The notes below the pieces were generated by a model. That model was given only the letters and a program-made list of their open reading frames with translations. It was not told the origin of the DNA and did no database searches. This document shows, piece after piece, positions 11,660 to 25,200 of a stretch of DNA of 64,000 nucleotides. Positions within the stretch are counted from its first letter, which is position 1, and each line of letters begins with the position of its first letter. Origin of the DNA: Bombyx mori (lineage: Eukaryota; Arthropoda; Insecta; Lepidoptera; Bombycidae); the NCBI RefSeq assembly GCF_030269925.1, contig NC_085132.1, forward strand, positions 3,184,501 to 3,248,500. Reading direction: 5' to 3'. Made by a program: the position numbers and the translations under genes.

Positions 11660-12133
11660 TAGTATGTATATGTATTACTAGTGGTAGAACGGTGGTAGGT
11701 AGACTAATATTACTGGTGGTATGACCCGCACAGTACTCCCACTCTACCTGGTTTTGCCGTGAAGCAGTAATGCGTTTCAGTTTGAAGGGTGAAGCAACCA
11801 TCACTACATAGTATAAAACAAAGTCGCTTTCTCTGTCCCTATGTATCTTTAAAACTACGCAACGGATTTTGATGCGGTTTTTTTTAATAGATAGAGTGAT
11901 TGAAGAGGAACGTTTATATGTATAATAACATCCATTAAGTAGTGGAGAAACCAATAATAAATTAGTTTCTGAAGCGAAGCGAGGGCGGGTCGCTAGTTGT
12001 AATATAAAAGTAAGACTTAGTAGTCATGTCATCTCAAAGTGGGTGGTGGCTTAACAATGTGGATATCTATGGGATCCAGTAACCTTTAACCCCGGGTAGG
12101 CCGAGAGTTCGTCGACCCATCTTAGCATTAAAA
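11660..12133 (+). repeat. Bm1 SINE split by a Helitron-like insertion
   Basis: The left Bm1 part (11660-11806) reaches the GCAACCATCACTAC position. The right part (11997-12133) resumes with TGTAATATAAAAG..TCTCAAAGTGGGTGG and ends AGCATTAAAAATAA. The two parts are consecutive in the Bm1 consensus, so the middle is an insertion. Confidence 0.75.
11806..11996 (+). mobile_element. Helitron-like element inside Bm1
   Basis: Ends GAGGGCGGGTCGCTAG followed by T, the Helitron 3' signature. The CGAAGCGAGG run just before can form a short hairpin. The 5' boundary lacks a clean TC and is set where Bm1 similarity stops. A related fragment lies in reverse at 55955-56005. Confidence 0.6.
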
Positions 12134-12347
12134 ATAAACGTATTGTTGGCTCTTACTGGTCTTAGATCAAAACTTTGATCTAGAACATAACAGTCGTTTC
12201 ATATATAAAAGATTCTTTGACCCCATAGATTAGGGTAGGTGGTGTTTGTGACGTCATCAGAGCACCAAGTAACAACTAAAAACCAAGTGACCTGTAAGTC
12301 ACCCCAAGCCAACTGTAATTCTCATCCATGCATATACATACATATAT

Positions 12348-12597
12348 TTTTTTGGTGCTTAGATGGGTGGACGGGCTCACAGACCACCTTGTTTGAAGTG
12401 GTTACTGGAGCCCATAGACATCTACAACGTAAATAGGCCACCCACCTTGAGATATAAGTTCTAAGGTCTCAAGTATAGTTACAACACTTACAACGGCTGC
12501 CTCACTCTTCAAACCGAAACGCATTACTGCTTTACGGCAAAAATAGGCGGGGTGGTGGTACCTACCCGGGCAGACTCACAAGTGGTCCTACCACCAT
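12348..12597 (-). repeat. Bm1 SINE just upstream of the receptor exon
   Basis: T-rich end at 12348-12354, then GATGGGTGGACGGGCTCACA through CCTACCACCATTAAAA. It lies about 175 bp upstream of the splice acceptor of the start-codon exon, so it is within or next to the 5' intron. Confidence 0.9.
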
Positions 12598-12771
12598 TAA
12601 AAATAACATAATTAAATTAGTAATTTTTAGATGTATACGTATCAAAATGTTGAAATTTTATATACAACACATAATATATACACATAATTGAATATCAACC
12701 GTAATATTTTAAAAGACAGGTGATAAAACGCCATTACATTACGTATAACGCATTATTTTTCTTTGTTACAG

Positions 12772-13205
12772 AAAATGCGAATAAAATCCCCATCTCGGCC
12801 AAATCCTCCGAAGCAGTCACATGAAATCACCATCCGAAGACATTCCAGAATGGAACGAAACGAAAGAGACAGAATCAGATATCATCATAGATTTAGAAAA
12901 AGACAAAAACACAACTTCCTACGCTATAGCTAAAGCAACTGAAGCTGTCTTTAATAATAATAGCTGCAAGGAAAACTCAACCTTATGTTTCGAAGATAAA
13001 TACGATAGTCTAGAGATCAGTGTCGTGATTGTGTTGTTTTTGTTGATCGTGGTGACTGTCATTGGGAATACTTTGATAATATCCGCAGTTGTGACGACGA
13101 AAAGGCTGCGTACGGTGACCAATTGCTTTGTGACGAGTCTTGCTGTAGCGGATCTTCTGGTCGGCATATTTGTGATGCCCCCAGCTATAGCTGTCCACAT
13201 CAACG
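12772..13205 (+). CDS. Receptor exon with start codon: N-terminus, TM1, TM2
   Basis: A good acceptor (T-rich tract, then ACAG ending at 12771) precedes this exon, so an upstream non-coding exon exists. The start is set at ATG 12821, because an in-frame TAA at 12782-12784 rules out an N-terminal extension through this acceptor. Coding residues 1-128 plus the first base of Gly129 are here. They cover an acidic, glycosylatable N-terminus of about 65 residues, TM1 (about 66-90) and TM2 (about 101-125). The donor is G|GTAAG at 13206, phase 1. A Helitron-like element ends only 21 bp inside the intron. The start codon has C at -3, a weak context, and an out-of-frame ATG lies upstream at 12775. Confidence 0.88.
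12775..12933 (+). promoter_or_regulatory. Overlapping upstream ORF in the receptor 5'UTR
   Basis: An ATG three bases into the first recognised exon opens a 52-codon frame ending TAA at 12931-12933. It is in a different frame from the receptor and spans the receptor start at 12821. Its context has A at -3, whereas the receptor ATG has C at -3, so scanning ribosomes could favour the upstream ATG. A translational-damping role is inference. It disappears if the true transcript uses an acceptor downstream, for example after AAGCAG near 12815. Confidence 0.4.
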
Positions 13206-16200
13206 GTAAGATATTTTATAGAAAAACTAGCTGACCCGGCAGACTTTGTAGTGCCTCAATCGATAAATAAAAATCCTGAGCTTTTGTATAAAATAAACTT
13301 AAAACAAACAAAAGGAATCCGCCCAACGGGGGACACATCAAAGGAAAAACAAAATTGTTTGTTTTTATATTTAATTCCGAGCATTTTCATATTTATCTAC
13401 CTTTCAAACCTTCTCTGGACTTCCACAAACAATTCAAGACGAAAATTAGTCAAATCGGTCCTGCCGTTCTCGAGTTTTAGCGAGACTAACGAACAGCAAT
13501 TCATTTTTATATATAGGATATAGATAAATAGATTATAACGTGCATAATCATTGGTGTTAGGACGCCTTGTAGGTACCATTACTCTGCCTATTTCTGCCAC
13601 GAAGTACTAAAGCATTCTACTTTAAGGCATATCTATTGTACTATACCATTGTGACTTACGTCCTTATGTAACAAGATGGTAGCAACAGTGTCTTGTTATG
13701 TTTATAGGCTCTTAAAACTTTAAAAACTTAGCACCAAATGAGCTGTGAGCTACCCGTCTGTCTATCCAATAAAGACGTGCCGCCAAACAGTCATACGTAA
13801 TGAAGCGATTTGGAATCTGAATCTAATTAGTTTTTGAATTTGTAGATTTTTCCCAGTTGTGTTTCATCTCGTTTTTGCGAAGGTTAATGCAATCAGTTAG
13901 ACAGAGATGCAGTGAATATCAAGCAGTTAGACAGTTTCGTTGGTTATGGATTTGGATGTAAGGGTTTTGAAATATCTTACATTTATATATACATTAGCTG
14001 TGAGTTGAAATGAATTGAATATTTTTTTCTGTGTTGGGAATCTCGCTTAGGTAATTTAATTAAAATGCTAGTTTCATAATTTTCCGATCTAATCAGATGC
14101 TGTTATTACAAAAATTACTAATTACTGAAACTTCGCTTAACTCTCCTAATTTGGGAGTAGACCTTTCGAGTACCTAATATGGGCAATATACCTTTTGTAT
14201 TGCAGCAGGATTGATCCGTGGATGGGCATAAAATTTTAATTGCTCCTAAAAGTTTCTTTAGTCCAAAAGACCCGGAAAAGCTCTACGTTTAGAAACGGAC
14301 TCGGTAGCAGTCGACAAAATTAGGTCGTGATAAACTATCGTGATAAACTTTGCTATATGCCATAATTGGCTATTATTTAATGTATATGACGGCGCCAGGG
14401 ATGGCTGAGCGACATTTCCGTCATCATTCGTTTGGGTAGAACTCAGTTTATTGCAATAAAAGTCGATAAAACCTCTTAAATAATAATTATTGAAACTCTC
14501 AACAAATAATTAGCACAATGACAGGGTAAACCGACAATTTCGTTTCAACTGACCGACTGACTGACTGACTGTCTGAGACCGACTGACGGACTGACTACCT
14601 GATACTGACTGACTGCCTGAGACTGACTGCCTGAGAGTGGCTGATAGGCTGACTGCCTGAGACTGACTGACAGACTGAAACGACTGTTCACGTACCGCCA
14701 TTTTATACTCTGACGTTACAGCGTCTACCCTACATTTTTGTGATATTTATCAAAACAACATTTTATCATTTAAAAATAATAATGAAAACAATGTCTTGAT
14801 ATTACTAAAGTCGTTATTCACGACATACATTATTGATCGTAGCCTTTTTATCTCGATTATAAAAGTAACTGGAAAATCCACTGCCTTGGTTGCAATTATA
14901 CCAATATGGCCGTGGCTATAGCTATAGAATACCGCTAAGCCCTGTGCATTGATTTGATTGAGCGATGATTGTGTGATGACGTTGGATCGTTGTTAAAATG
15001 CCAATTTCGTCATATGATCATAATGTATCATAGTATAAGTCTGGACTGGCAGCTAATTCTGTGGTTCGAAGTAAAACAGCATCAAAACTTTTTCAATTGT
15101 ATCTTTTAAATACAGGCTTACTGATTTAACTGTCCATCTCGGACTAATGTTTCACCTAAATGGATCAAGAACTGAGTTTTGTTTCTCTAAATCTGTGAAG
15201 CTCTTTATCGAAACTTGATACTTTATTTCAATTGTTTTTATTTAATTGAAGTAATTTTACAAAGAGATACAACTTCTTTGACGATAATGTTATCCTATTC
15301 TTCCATTTAGTGCAATAAAATAGAGTCGAAATATCGACACGTTGTTACTGTAAATATAAAATGAAAAAATAATCGTAAAGTAGCTAGCACCTACGCATTG
15401 GTTTAGTTCTTGCTCATACCGCTTCATAATTTGACGGGGATTTCGCATTTCCGAGGAGTAAAATACATTTTATCTTTTGCGTAAATCGTTCCTGTAAATA
15501 TGTATATTTATGAGTGAGAACAAATATCAAGGCTCACTGACATAACTCGTTACGTAGCTTTGGCTCCGTGTAGGTCAACAATGCCTTTGTTTTAATGGAG
15601 ACATTCCTTGGATAATCCGATTCGTATATATTTTGTTACCATCACCTCGTTGATCTAAAATAAAATAAATGCTTACGAACTCTTCATAGCTTAAAGAAAA
15701 ACTAGATAATTACCGAACTGTGCTCTGAATTTTTTTTTTTTTATAAATTGTTTTTTTTTTTAGAAATTACATTTAAATACGAATTACATATTGATAAAAT
15801 CACGAAATATGAATAATATTTTTCGGTCTTACCGACAGCATAATAAAAATATATGAACTGGTTATTTAAAGAAAAATTATCGATAAAGTTGATTATTGAA
15901 AACACGAATAAAATAACATTTCTGAAAACAAATCGTAGCTAGATCGATTTATCGCCCCCGAAATCCCCTGTTTACAAAATTTTATGAAAATCGTTGGAGC
16001 CGTTTTCTAGATTCAGATTATATATATTATTTATATACAAAAATTGTTCGTTTAAAGATATAAGATATGTCCGGTTCAAATCTCGCTGACAGTCACGAAT
16101 TTAATGAGAAATCATTAACTCTGATGCGTATGTACGCATGTATCTGCGTATGTATGTACTACCTACATAACTACTATCATAGTTCTACAGCGGAGCGAGT

Positions 16201-19200
16201 TCTGGTTTAGCAGATGAAACAGCTGTTCCATAATATAATGAAAACATTGACCTCATGTCTAAGGGCGGGTAGTGGCATTTCCGTTCTGATGTGGTTCAGT
16301 TTCGGCTTATCGGCTATTCGGCTATCACTTAACACACGATTTGCTGTGAAGTATTTTTACATAATAATTTCCATAATAATTAATAATAAATTGTTTTTAT
16401 TTGTTTTTTTAATACGCTTTTATTAGCTTCAGACGTATGTATGTTTGTAACGGAATCTTTGAACATGATTTTGACACCCTTCAAAACGTCGGATTAACTT
16501 GAAATTTGGTATACTTATTAAGGAGCGACGAACATTCAATATTTAAAAAAAAACTGAAAAAATTCAAATTCAACCAAAAAAATGAATAATAAATAATAGT
16601 TTAAAAAACAAAAAAAAATACACTTTTATAGAAAATGTAACTAAAAAATAAAATTTAATAAATTTGAATTAAAAAAAATAGTGTAAGAAAAAATGATTTT
16701 ATTGTAAAAAAAGCGTGGAGTGCCTGGTATCAGCAGTTATAAATATTTTATGAACAGATATGAGTAGAAGGGCTATTTTGATAATATCCTGAAAAGCACC
16801 CCACGCTTTTTTTTACAATAAAACCATTTTTTCTTACACTATCTTTAATTCTTATTAAAATGTATTTTGTATTTTTTAGTTGGATTTTCAAAAGAGATAA
16901 GGGTTCGAGAACATCGTAATCTCCTTTAGCAAGTTTGTACAGGACCAATAGATCGAGTGTACGTATCCACTCCGAAAGACAGCTCATATGAAAATACTTC
17001 AACTTTCAACCGGATATCTCTGAATAGTTCTAGAAACAATCCTGAAGAAACCTAAGTGCCATAGGAAACGCTACAGAAGAAAGTTAAAAGTTAAGGTTTT
17101 TTTTTTATTGTTTAGATGGGTGGATGAGCTCACAGCCCACCTGGTATTAAGTGATTATTGGAGCTCATAGACCTCTACAACGTAAATGCGCCACCTACCT
17201 TGAGACTTAAGTTCTAAGGTCTCAGGTATAGTTACAACGGCTGCCCCACCCTTCAAACCGAAACGCATTACTGCTTCACGGCAGAAATAAGCAGGGTGGT
17301 GGTGGTACCTACCCGCGCGGACTTTCAAGAGGTCCTACCACCAGTAAAAATTAGATTTTGTAACATCTATGTTGTAACGGCAGATACAGACAGATAGGCA
17401 AGAATGCGCTCTGTTACCAGTAACGTAGAGTACCCATTGACGTAGCAAAGTACCACGTATATTGATCTGAATAAAGTTCACGAACCGTACGCATCGTAAA
17501 CAAGCCATTCATATAGATCACTAGCCGAGATAAGTTCATTCAGTAAGCTTTAACTTCTAAAAGGGGTATTCACCCGTTTCGACTCAAATATCGGCTCAGT
17601 TCATAAACAATTTGCTTAATAACTCATGAAATATGATCAGGCCTTTATACATTGACGCCATTATACTCTCTTGAATCAGAAAAGATGAATTGATAATAAA
17701 ATTTAATTTATGCAATCTTATTCTTACCGAAAATGCAGATGGAAATTTTTAACTGATAAACTATTTTTGGCATTTTGCATCTTAATGGCAGTTAATAAAT
17801 TTAAATGGCAATAAACTTTGGATTTTTTTGAAAGGTCATAAGTTATCATCCCATAATAATAAATTGAAAATTTTCAACAATCTCTCGCAATTTTATACCA
17901 AAATAGAACTAGCTCAATTACCCTAACACTGGGGTTTCTTCTCTTTATTAAAATAAAATGGATTCGATAATAGATAATTTTACAATATTAAGTATGGCGG
18001 AGGAGTAACGTCCGTAATGTTTTTTAAAAAGTGTGACGTCAGCAACGCCTTAAAGAGTGATACGACATACGAAAGGTAAATAGTAAATTGCGGTAGGCAG
18101 CGGCTTGGCTCTGCCCCTGGCATTGCTGAAGTCCATGGGCGACGGTAACCACTCACCATCAGGTGGGCCGTATGCTCGTCTGCCTACAAGGGCAATAAAA
18201 AAAATTTGTCATATTTGCGCCGACAAGTATTATTTCAATAGCTAGATAAGTTCAAACAGATGTGTGAAAAGCACTTAATTCAATTTAAATTGAAAATATT
18301 ACTTCCACATAATTATTCCGATTTAATATTGGAGCCCCGCTTAGATTTGAATTTTAATACTTTTATAAATCACAAATATCTATTTGTGTTTAAAAGTTTA
18401 AGAACAGGAATAAGTCATTTCGCTGCAAAACAATTAATCACAATTTTAGATACAGCTGTGCTTAGCATTTGTTACTTAGCATAATTTGTTATGAATTTTT
18501 TAAATTTTCTTTTAAAAATAAAGATGAATAAAAACAACAAGAAGTAGACTATCTATTTTTTAATCAAAAATAAATGAAAGCATGTCAGCAGATTGCTTAA
18601 ACATGGAGATATTCACGCTGGTATATTGGCTCCGGTAGCAATTCAACCCAGTTAGACAATCCGTCTGCAAACAATCCAAAATTCACAGTCACCCTATTGT
18701 GGTATTTTTTCCTTCGCATCCTACGAAAGGCGTGAGTGTTCTTGAAATATGAAGCACCTCTTAATATATCACTGTAACTAGAGCGGATAGATACTTTACG
18801 ACAATATTTATTTCAAATCGAATATATTTCCCGTTCGATCTAAAATAGGTGGATGTAATTTATCTGATTTCTCAGGTACTGAAAATAGTATACTTTTATT
18901 AACGTTTTTAGATATTTTTTATAAGTCTTGCCAAAAAACGGGGATAATTTCACTTTGTAAAACAATTTTGTATGAACCAACAAAAACTATTTACTAAGGG
19001 TCTTGTTGCGAAGACCGCATATAAATTATATCTAAAGTGACGTGTGAAAAAGATGGGTACTGTTACACCTCTGCGACTCACAAAACGTTTGTAATCTCTC
19101 GGCCTATGTAGGGATTACGGCAGTATATGCTCGTCTGCCTCCAAGGGCAATAAAAAAAAAAAAGTATCTACCTTTGGTATTAAATGTTTCATATCAAGTA

Positions 19201-22200
19201 CTCTCCAATCTTGCTTGGAATAATTTCGTCACTTATAGTTTCTGAACCACTGCATTCATCCACAGTACGATTTGGAGACTTAGATGGAAAAGTACGTGAA
19301 GTTGCAACTCTGAGTATAAATGATAAGTAAGTATAGATGGTATAGGATGAACAGATGATAAGGAAATGATAATAGAAGCTCACTGCGTTCATCCACAGAG
19401 ATTTTTCGCAACGCGCCATTCGGCTAGGAAATGGATTCGCCTCCGTGGTTTTTGTGGAAAACTATGACATCTTGTTCGAAGCGACTCGGTTATGATGTCC
19501 CATTCCTGATGTCCATGAACATCAATTACCACTCACCGTATCTTGTGGTGGTGGCGATCTTTAATCGTAATTTTTTGTTGTTTGACAGCTTTACCACAAA
19601 GTAGATTATCAGATTTTACATTTTAAAATACAATACAATTTTGACAGAGTTTAAAATCAAGTTTTTAAATATTTAATTCAGTACCTTGTATTTGGTGTAT
19701 GAAAACAACTCTGTATTAAGAACTACTTTGGATAAAGTTAAGGCTATCAATAAACTTGCATTCGCATAAACGAGTGTTACTGTGTTACTTATAATATTTG
19801 CTATGTGTTTGTGCTATAATTCTCATGTTGTAGTTGTTATTTTTAGTTATGTGTTATTTGTTCTACACACACTTAACACTTTTTATTATTATTCTCATTA
19901 TCCTCTCGCAGGTCTGCTGGAAGAGATTTCTCAAAGAAATAAGCAGTGCCTTTGTACATAATTTTCCTATTACTCTGTACTGTGTCTTGTTTTCTGTGTG
20001 TACATAAATAAATAAATAAATAAAAAATAAAAAAAACTTGTCAATGAACACTAGTAGAGATTAGAATAAGTGGCCTTATCTCTCACAGTCATTTTCCCCA
20101 GGAAACCTTGTACAGTACAAAGCAGTGTAGTTATCCTAGCCTAACCATTACAGAATACCAGTAAAGCCATTTATTTTACTGGTATTCGTAATGTCAGCCG
20201 GCAAGGGTGGTAGCGTCCTGCCTATTTCATTACGGCAGAAATAGGCAGGACGCTACCACCCTTGCAGCAGCAGTCACGCGTTTCGGTTTTATAGATGGAG
20301 ATTATCACGTTATATCTAAGCTTTAGTAATCACTTAACACCATATGAGCCTCGAACACGTTCATCCAGTCACAGAAAAAACACAATCAAACAAGGTATTT
20401 TGGTTTAGTTTGTAAACATTATCTTTCTATAAGTAAAATAAAATATAAACAAATATATGATGGATAGGCTGGTTTCATGGTGTTTTTAAAATGATGACGT
20501 GAGCGTTGCTGACGCTATTCTCTTCAACATTATCCAATGAAGGCAATTCTTCCATAGTAACAGTAATTAAGTCTCACTTTTCCAATGAATTCCATTTATT
20601 AAATTCCCAGTATACAAAGATAACAACAGAGAGCTCCGCTCCATTCGGCTGCTCGAGTCTAAATGTTTTGTGCAACTCTTATTTATAGTAGAAAATGGGG
20701 GTATCTTAGTAATGAATTCTCTTGAATACTGTCTTAAGCAGCTGTTTATATGTGTGACATCAAGGAAACAGTTAACTTTAACTATTTTTAGTTAATTAAC
20801 TAAATAGTAACATAAAAGAGAAATGTTAAACTAAACCAACGAAGCGATTGTTTACTGGTGGTATGACCTCTTGAGAGTCTGCGCGGATAGGTACCACCAC
20901 CCTGCCTATTTCTGTCGTGAAGCAGTAATGCGTTTCGGTTTGAAGGGTGGGGCAGCCGTTGTAACTATACTGAGACCTTAGAACTTATATCTCAAGGTGG
21001 GTGACGCATTTACCTTGTAGATATCTATGGGCTCCAGTAACCACTTAACACCAGGTAGGCTGTGAGGTCGTCCACTCATATATGCAATAAAAAAAAAAAC
21101 ATAGATCCAAAAATTAATTAGACGGAAAATAGTGGTACGTACCGACGCACAGATAAACACGTACATAAGGAGCCAATTAAGTAATTAACTATAGACTAAA
21201 TCTCAATGTAGAGTAATTATTATCGAGAACTTGGACAAACCGATAGTGATAAATTATTGTTTACGTAGGCGGAGTCACTGTATAAGACTAGTTAGATAAC
21301 CCAGTTCCCATATATCAAAGCACTTAGGAGCCGCCCACGGGCCTCCTCTGAGGCCTAAAATAACCTCTTTATTAATTGTAACACGCGTTCTAGATATTTC
21401 GTGGAAGGAAGGCAACAATAGTGCCGATAATTTGCTATTTACCTACTTCTATTTAGGTTACTGCACTAGGACCTATGTGATTAAATATGCTTTTACTAGT
21501 TCTTGAACTACAAAGTCCTGATCTTGGAAGAAATATGTGCAATTCTGAAGTCTTTTGCAGTCTAAAAGAAAAAAGGTGCACTCCTATCTACAGTTACGAT
21601 TACCACTTGGGCTCAAAACGCAAATGGGCACCAATTTTTCAAGGGAAGCACGTACCTAGCAAGTGTTCATGAGCATTCTGTAATAATAGTAAGCAAACTT
21701 TTAGATAGGGTAGCGTTATTATTGCTGATAAAGCACAATGTGAGCCCAGACGGGTGCGTTCCACCATTCCACCCGATTCTGTCGTGAACTATTCCCGTGT
21801 GAAGAAACAAAAATGTAATATGAACACTAAAAACACACACTTAAGTATCAAATCAAAATAACATTTTTATTCCTGTCGTAACTAGTTACGATCTTAGAGC
21901 GAAATTTAAAATTATTTATTGTCCTGCCGTCGGTCCTTGATCCGTATACAAAAGTTCATAGTTAGTCGGACGTCTACAGTTGACGTTAAAAATGTTCGTT
22001 ACATACAAACATACATACAGCTGATAAAAAGTGTGTTAAAAATTGTATTTACAAATCAAATCAAATCAAAATCAAAATATTCAACATAAATGAAAGTACA
22101 TACTTGTTGAACGTCAAAAAAAACTAGTAACCTGCATGATTTAATACACTGCTTATACCTTGTTTGTTTGTCATGATTGTTTATTGTTTATCGTGATTAC

Positions 22201-25200
22201 ACCGTACGCCTTAACCTTCAGAGAATGACGCTAACAGCTTATGATACAATAGCCACAATTCACTTAATCAGGACCCCATTCTGAAATTCCAGTGTGCAAA
22301 CAAAAATTTCGGTCATTCTAAAACGTTCAAAAGAATAATACTACGGTGTAATATAACGTAATAAATATGAAATATGAAAGTGACATGAATAGATTTTCAA
22401 AGTAAATTCGCAAGGTGAAAAAGAAACGCCCTATAATTTGAGTCTTTTCAGCGGAGCCCATCAATCATTTATTTAAAAAGGTCCGTCTCGTTCCGCGACT
22501 ACATTACGAAATTCAATGAGAGATTCGCTTTAGAGGAAAACATGGGAATATCGTATAGATTATGTCATTTAATATATTTTTTTTGTTCAGTAGAACAGAT
22601 GTTTGGTTCTAGGTTTAATAACAATTCGTTTTGGATAAAAACGCGGAATTGCTGTTTATATACGACACTAGCCGTAAAATTAACATTATTATTACTGTCA
22701 TTATTATTAGGGAGTCCAACATTCATATAAATATTATCCTATGCATTAAGCACATGTACCACTTCGATAAAGCGGCACGACACGAGAACCCTCTCATCGT
22801 GGCCGCCGGTAACTACATTCCCGATCCTGCGGACAGAATGGAAAGCAGTCGACGTCGCCCAAAACACGTCATCTCGGATCCTCCCGATCCACTAACGGTC
22901 CTTCTAGGTACTTCAAGCACCGGTCGCCGTTCTCGTCGAACCCGTCGCTTGCGACGAAGGGCTCGACGAGTAAATTAACTCTCAGACACAGCCCACTGAG
23001 TTTCTCGCCGGATCTTCTCAGTGGGTCGCGTTTCCGATCCGGTGGTAGATTCTGCGAAGCACGGCTCTTGCTAGGGTTCGTGTTAGCAACGTCACCAGGT
23101 TTGAGCCCCGTGAGCTCACCTACTAAAGTTAGGGTTACGTTGACATAGCCCCTAGGGCTATCAGCTTAGGTAGGAAAAAAAAAAAAAAGTACATGTATTT
23201 TCTACATGGATACCAAGTTTCAAGTCAATCGGATGCACGGTTCAGTAGTTATAACGGAACATCCGTAAAAACCACTGTAGACTTATATATTAGTATAGAT
23301 ACCATAATCTTTCTCTGTATTTTACTGGTGGTGAGCCAGCACGGGTATGTACCACCCACCACTCTGCCAATTTCGCCGTGAAGTAGTGCAGCGTGGGTGG
23401 CGCATTTACGTTGATAATGTTTGCAGGCTCTGGCAACCACTGAACATCAAGTGGGGCGTAAACATGTTCATCTATGTAAGCAAAAGTAATAACACAATCG
23501 CATGTCATAGTTGATAGTACGCCTTATTTTTAAATAGGCCTAAGAAATAAAAACGCCTCTATGAATGGCGACTGTGTTCTGTTTTTTTTTACTCAATTGC
23601 TACTGAGTGGAATACAAGTATTGTTCAGTGTTTAAAAAATTAGCGAATCTATATATTAATACGTGAAACAAAAACTTTGTATCCCTTTTTACGAAAATTG
23701 CGCGAACGGAGGAGTATGAAATTTCCCACACTTTTATAAAACATAGAGAAGGAGTGCACAATGCTAATAATTTTTTTAAATAATGCCTAAAAAATATATG
23801 AAGCCAATAAAGAAAACATTACACACACTAACATGTATTTGACACACACACACGCATATATACTATATATTTAGTTTATTGTTAGTCTGTGGTCAAGTTG
23901 AGCATAGATTATTATTGATTTCTTTAATATTATTTGTCTATAGTGTATCTAGCCTTAGCGAAATCTGTGATTATAGAAGTAAAGTCTTTGACAATAGAAC
24001 CATAATAATGTTAAACTTATAATTTAAATTAATAATAGTCGAATTTCGACTACCGGGTGACCACTACTTAACTTAAATTGATGATTGCATCAGCATATTC
24101 TCTTCGGAAATTCTAGGCGAAAATATTCAAAAAAAATTTTAATCTTAATTTTACTGGACTTCAGATCTTTTCACTTTCTGTAACTTATTTTTTTATATTC
24201 CTAAGACGCGTACACGAGCTTTCGATTCATCTATATATTAATACGTGAAGCAAAAACTGTGTATCCCTTTTTACGAAAATTGCGCGAACGGAGGAGTATA
24301 AAATTTCCCACACTTTTATAAAACATAGAGAAGGAGTGCACAATGCTAATATATATTTTTAAATAATGCATAAAAAATACATTAAATCAATAAAGAAAAC
24401 ATTACACACACTACATACCATGTATTTGACGCACACTCGCATGCATACTATTTATTGTCAAACTTTTGTTCTTGACGTCTGTTGTCAAATTAAGAATAAA
24501 TTAAATATTGTTTGTCTTTGTAGTCTTGGCGAAATTTGTGATTATAGAAGTATAAAATACAATCATAATAGTGTACAAACTTAACATTCCAATTAATTAT
24601 AGTCGAATTTCGACTACTGCGGGACCTCTAGTCTGTATAAAGCGGTCAATTGAGCCCATATAAATGGCAAGATAATTATCACCATCGACCTCGAACGTGA
24701 GGTCGAGCCTATATTATTATGTTGGATAACAGCTACCCCACCACCATTCATAGCGCAGCGCACGAATACTTTAAGCTTGAAGTGTTTTAAATCCAATCGA
24801 GTAGCTAGGATCTTTTAGCCTCGAACTATTTTATTTGCCTAATAGTTATGTGACTACTGAAACTGTGGATGTCAGCCCTTAATCGAGAAACATTGTGAAA
24901 GTCTCAATTAAATTGTATAAAGCCTAACAAACCCTTGTAACGCGTAATGGTAATAAGCAGGATAGTTGATGATGATACAAATTATCAATACTCTCCAGTA
25001 ATTAAGCTTGATCAATATTGTTCCTTATCAATTATTTAATTACAAAAGACAATTTACTTGTAGTAGGCAATCTTCTAAGCCCGCACGAATAGCTACCACC
25101 ACCCTTACTATTTCAGCCGTGATTTGCGTTCCGATTTGAAAGGTGGGACATCCGTTGTACTGTAAGACCTGAGGCTCAGAATTCTGGTAACTACTTCACA

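Noticed and set aside
13227..13518. Alternative 3' coding exon after the start-codon exon
   Set aside because: The frame after the donor stops at 13234, and the region is a Helitron repeated at 41870 and 60738.
14510..14701. Ser/Gln/Val-repeat protein on the minus strand
   Set aside because: It is the translation of a degenerate GACT tetranucleotide array.
22631..22978. 115-codon frame read as one protein
   Set aside because: It joins Helitron sequence to the C-terminus of an inserted LINE; only the LINE part is meaningful.
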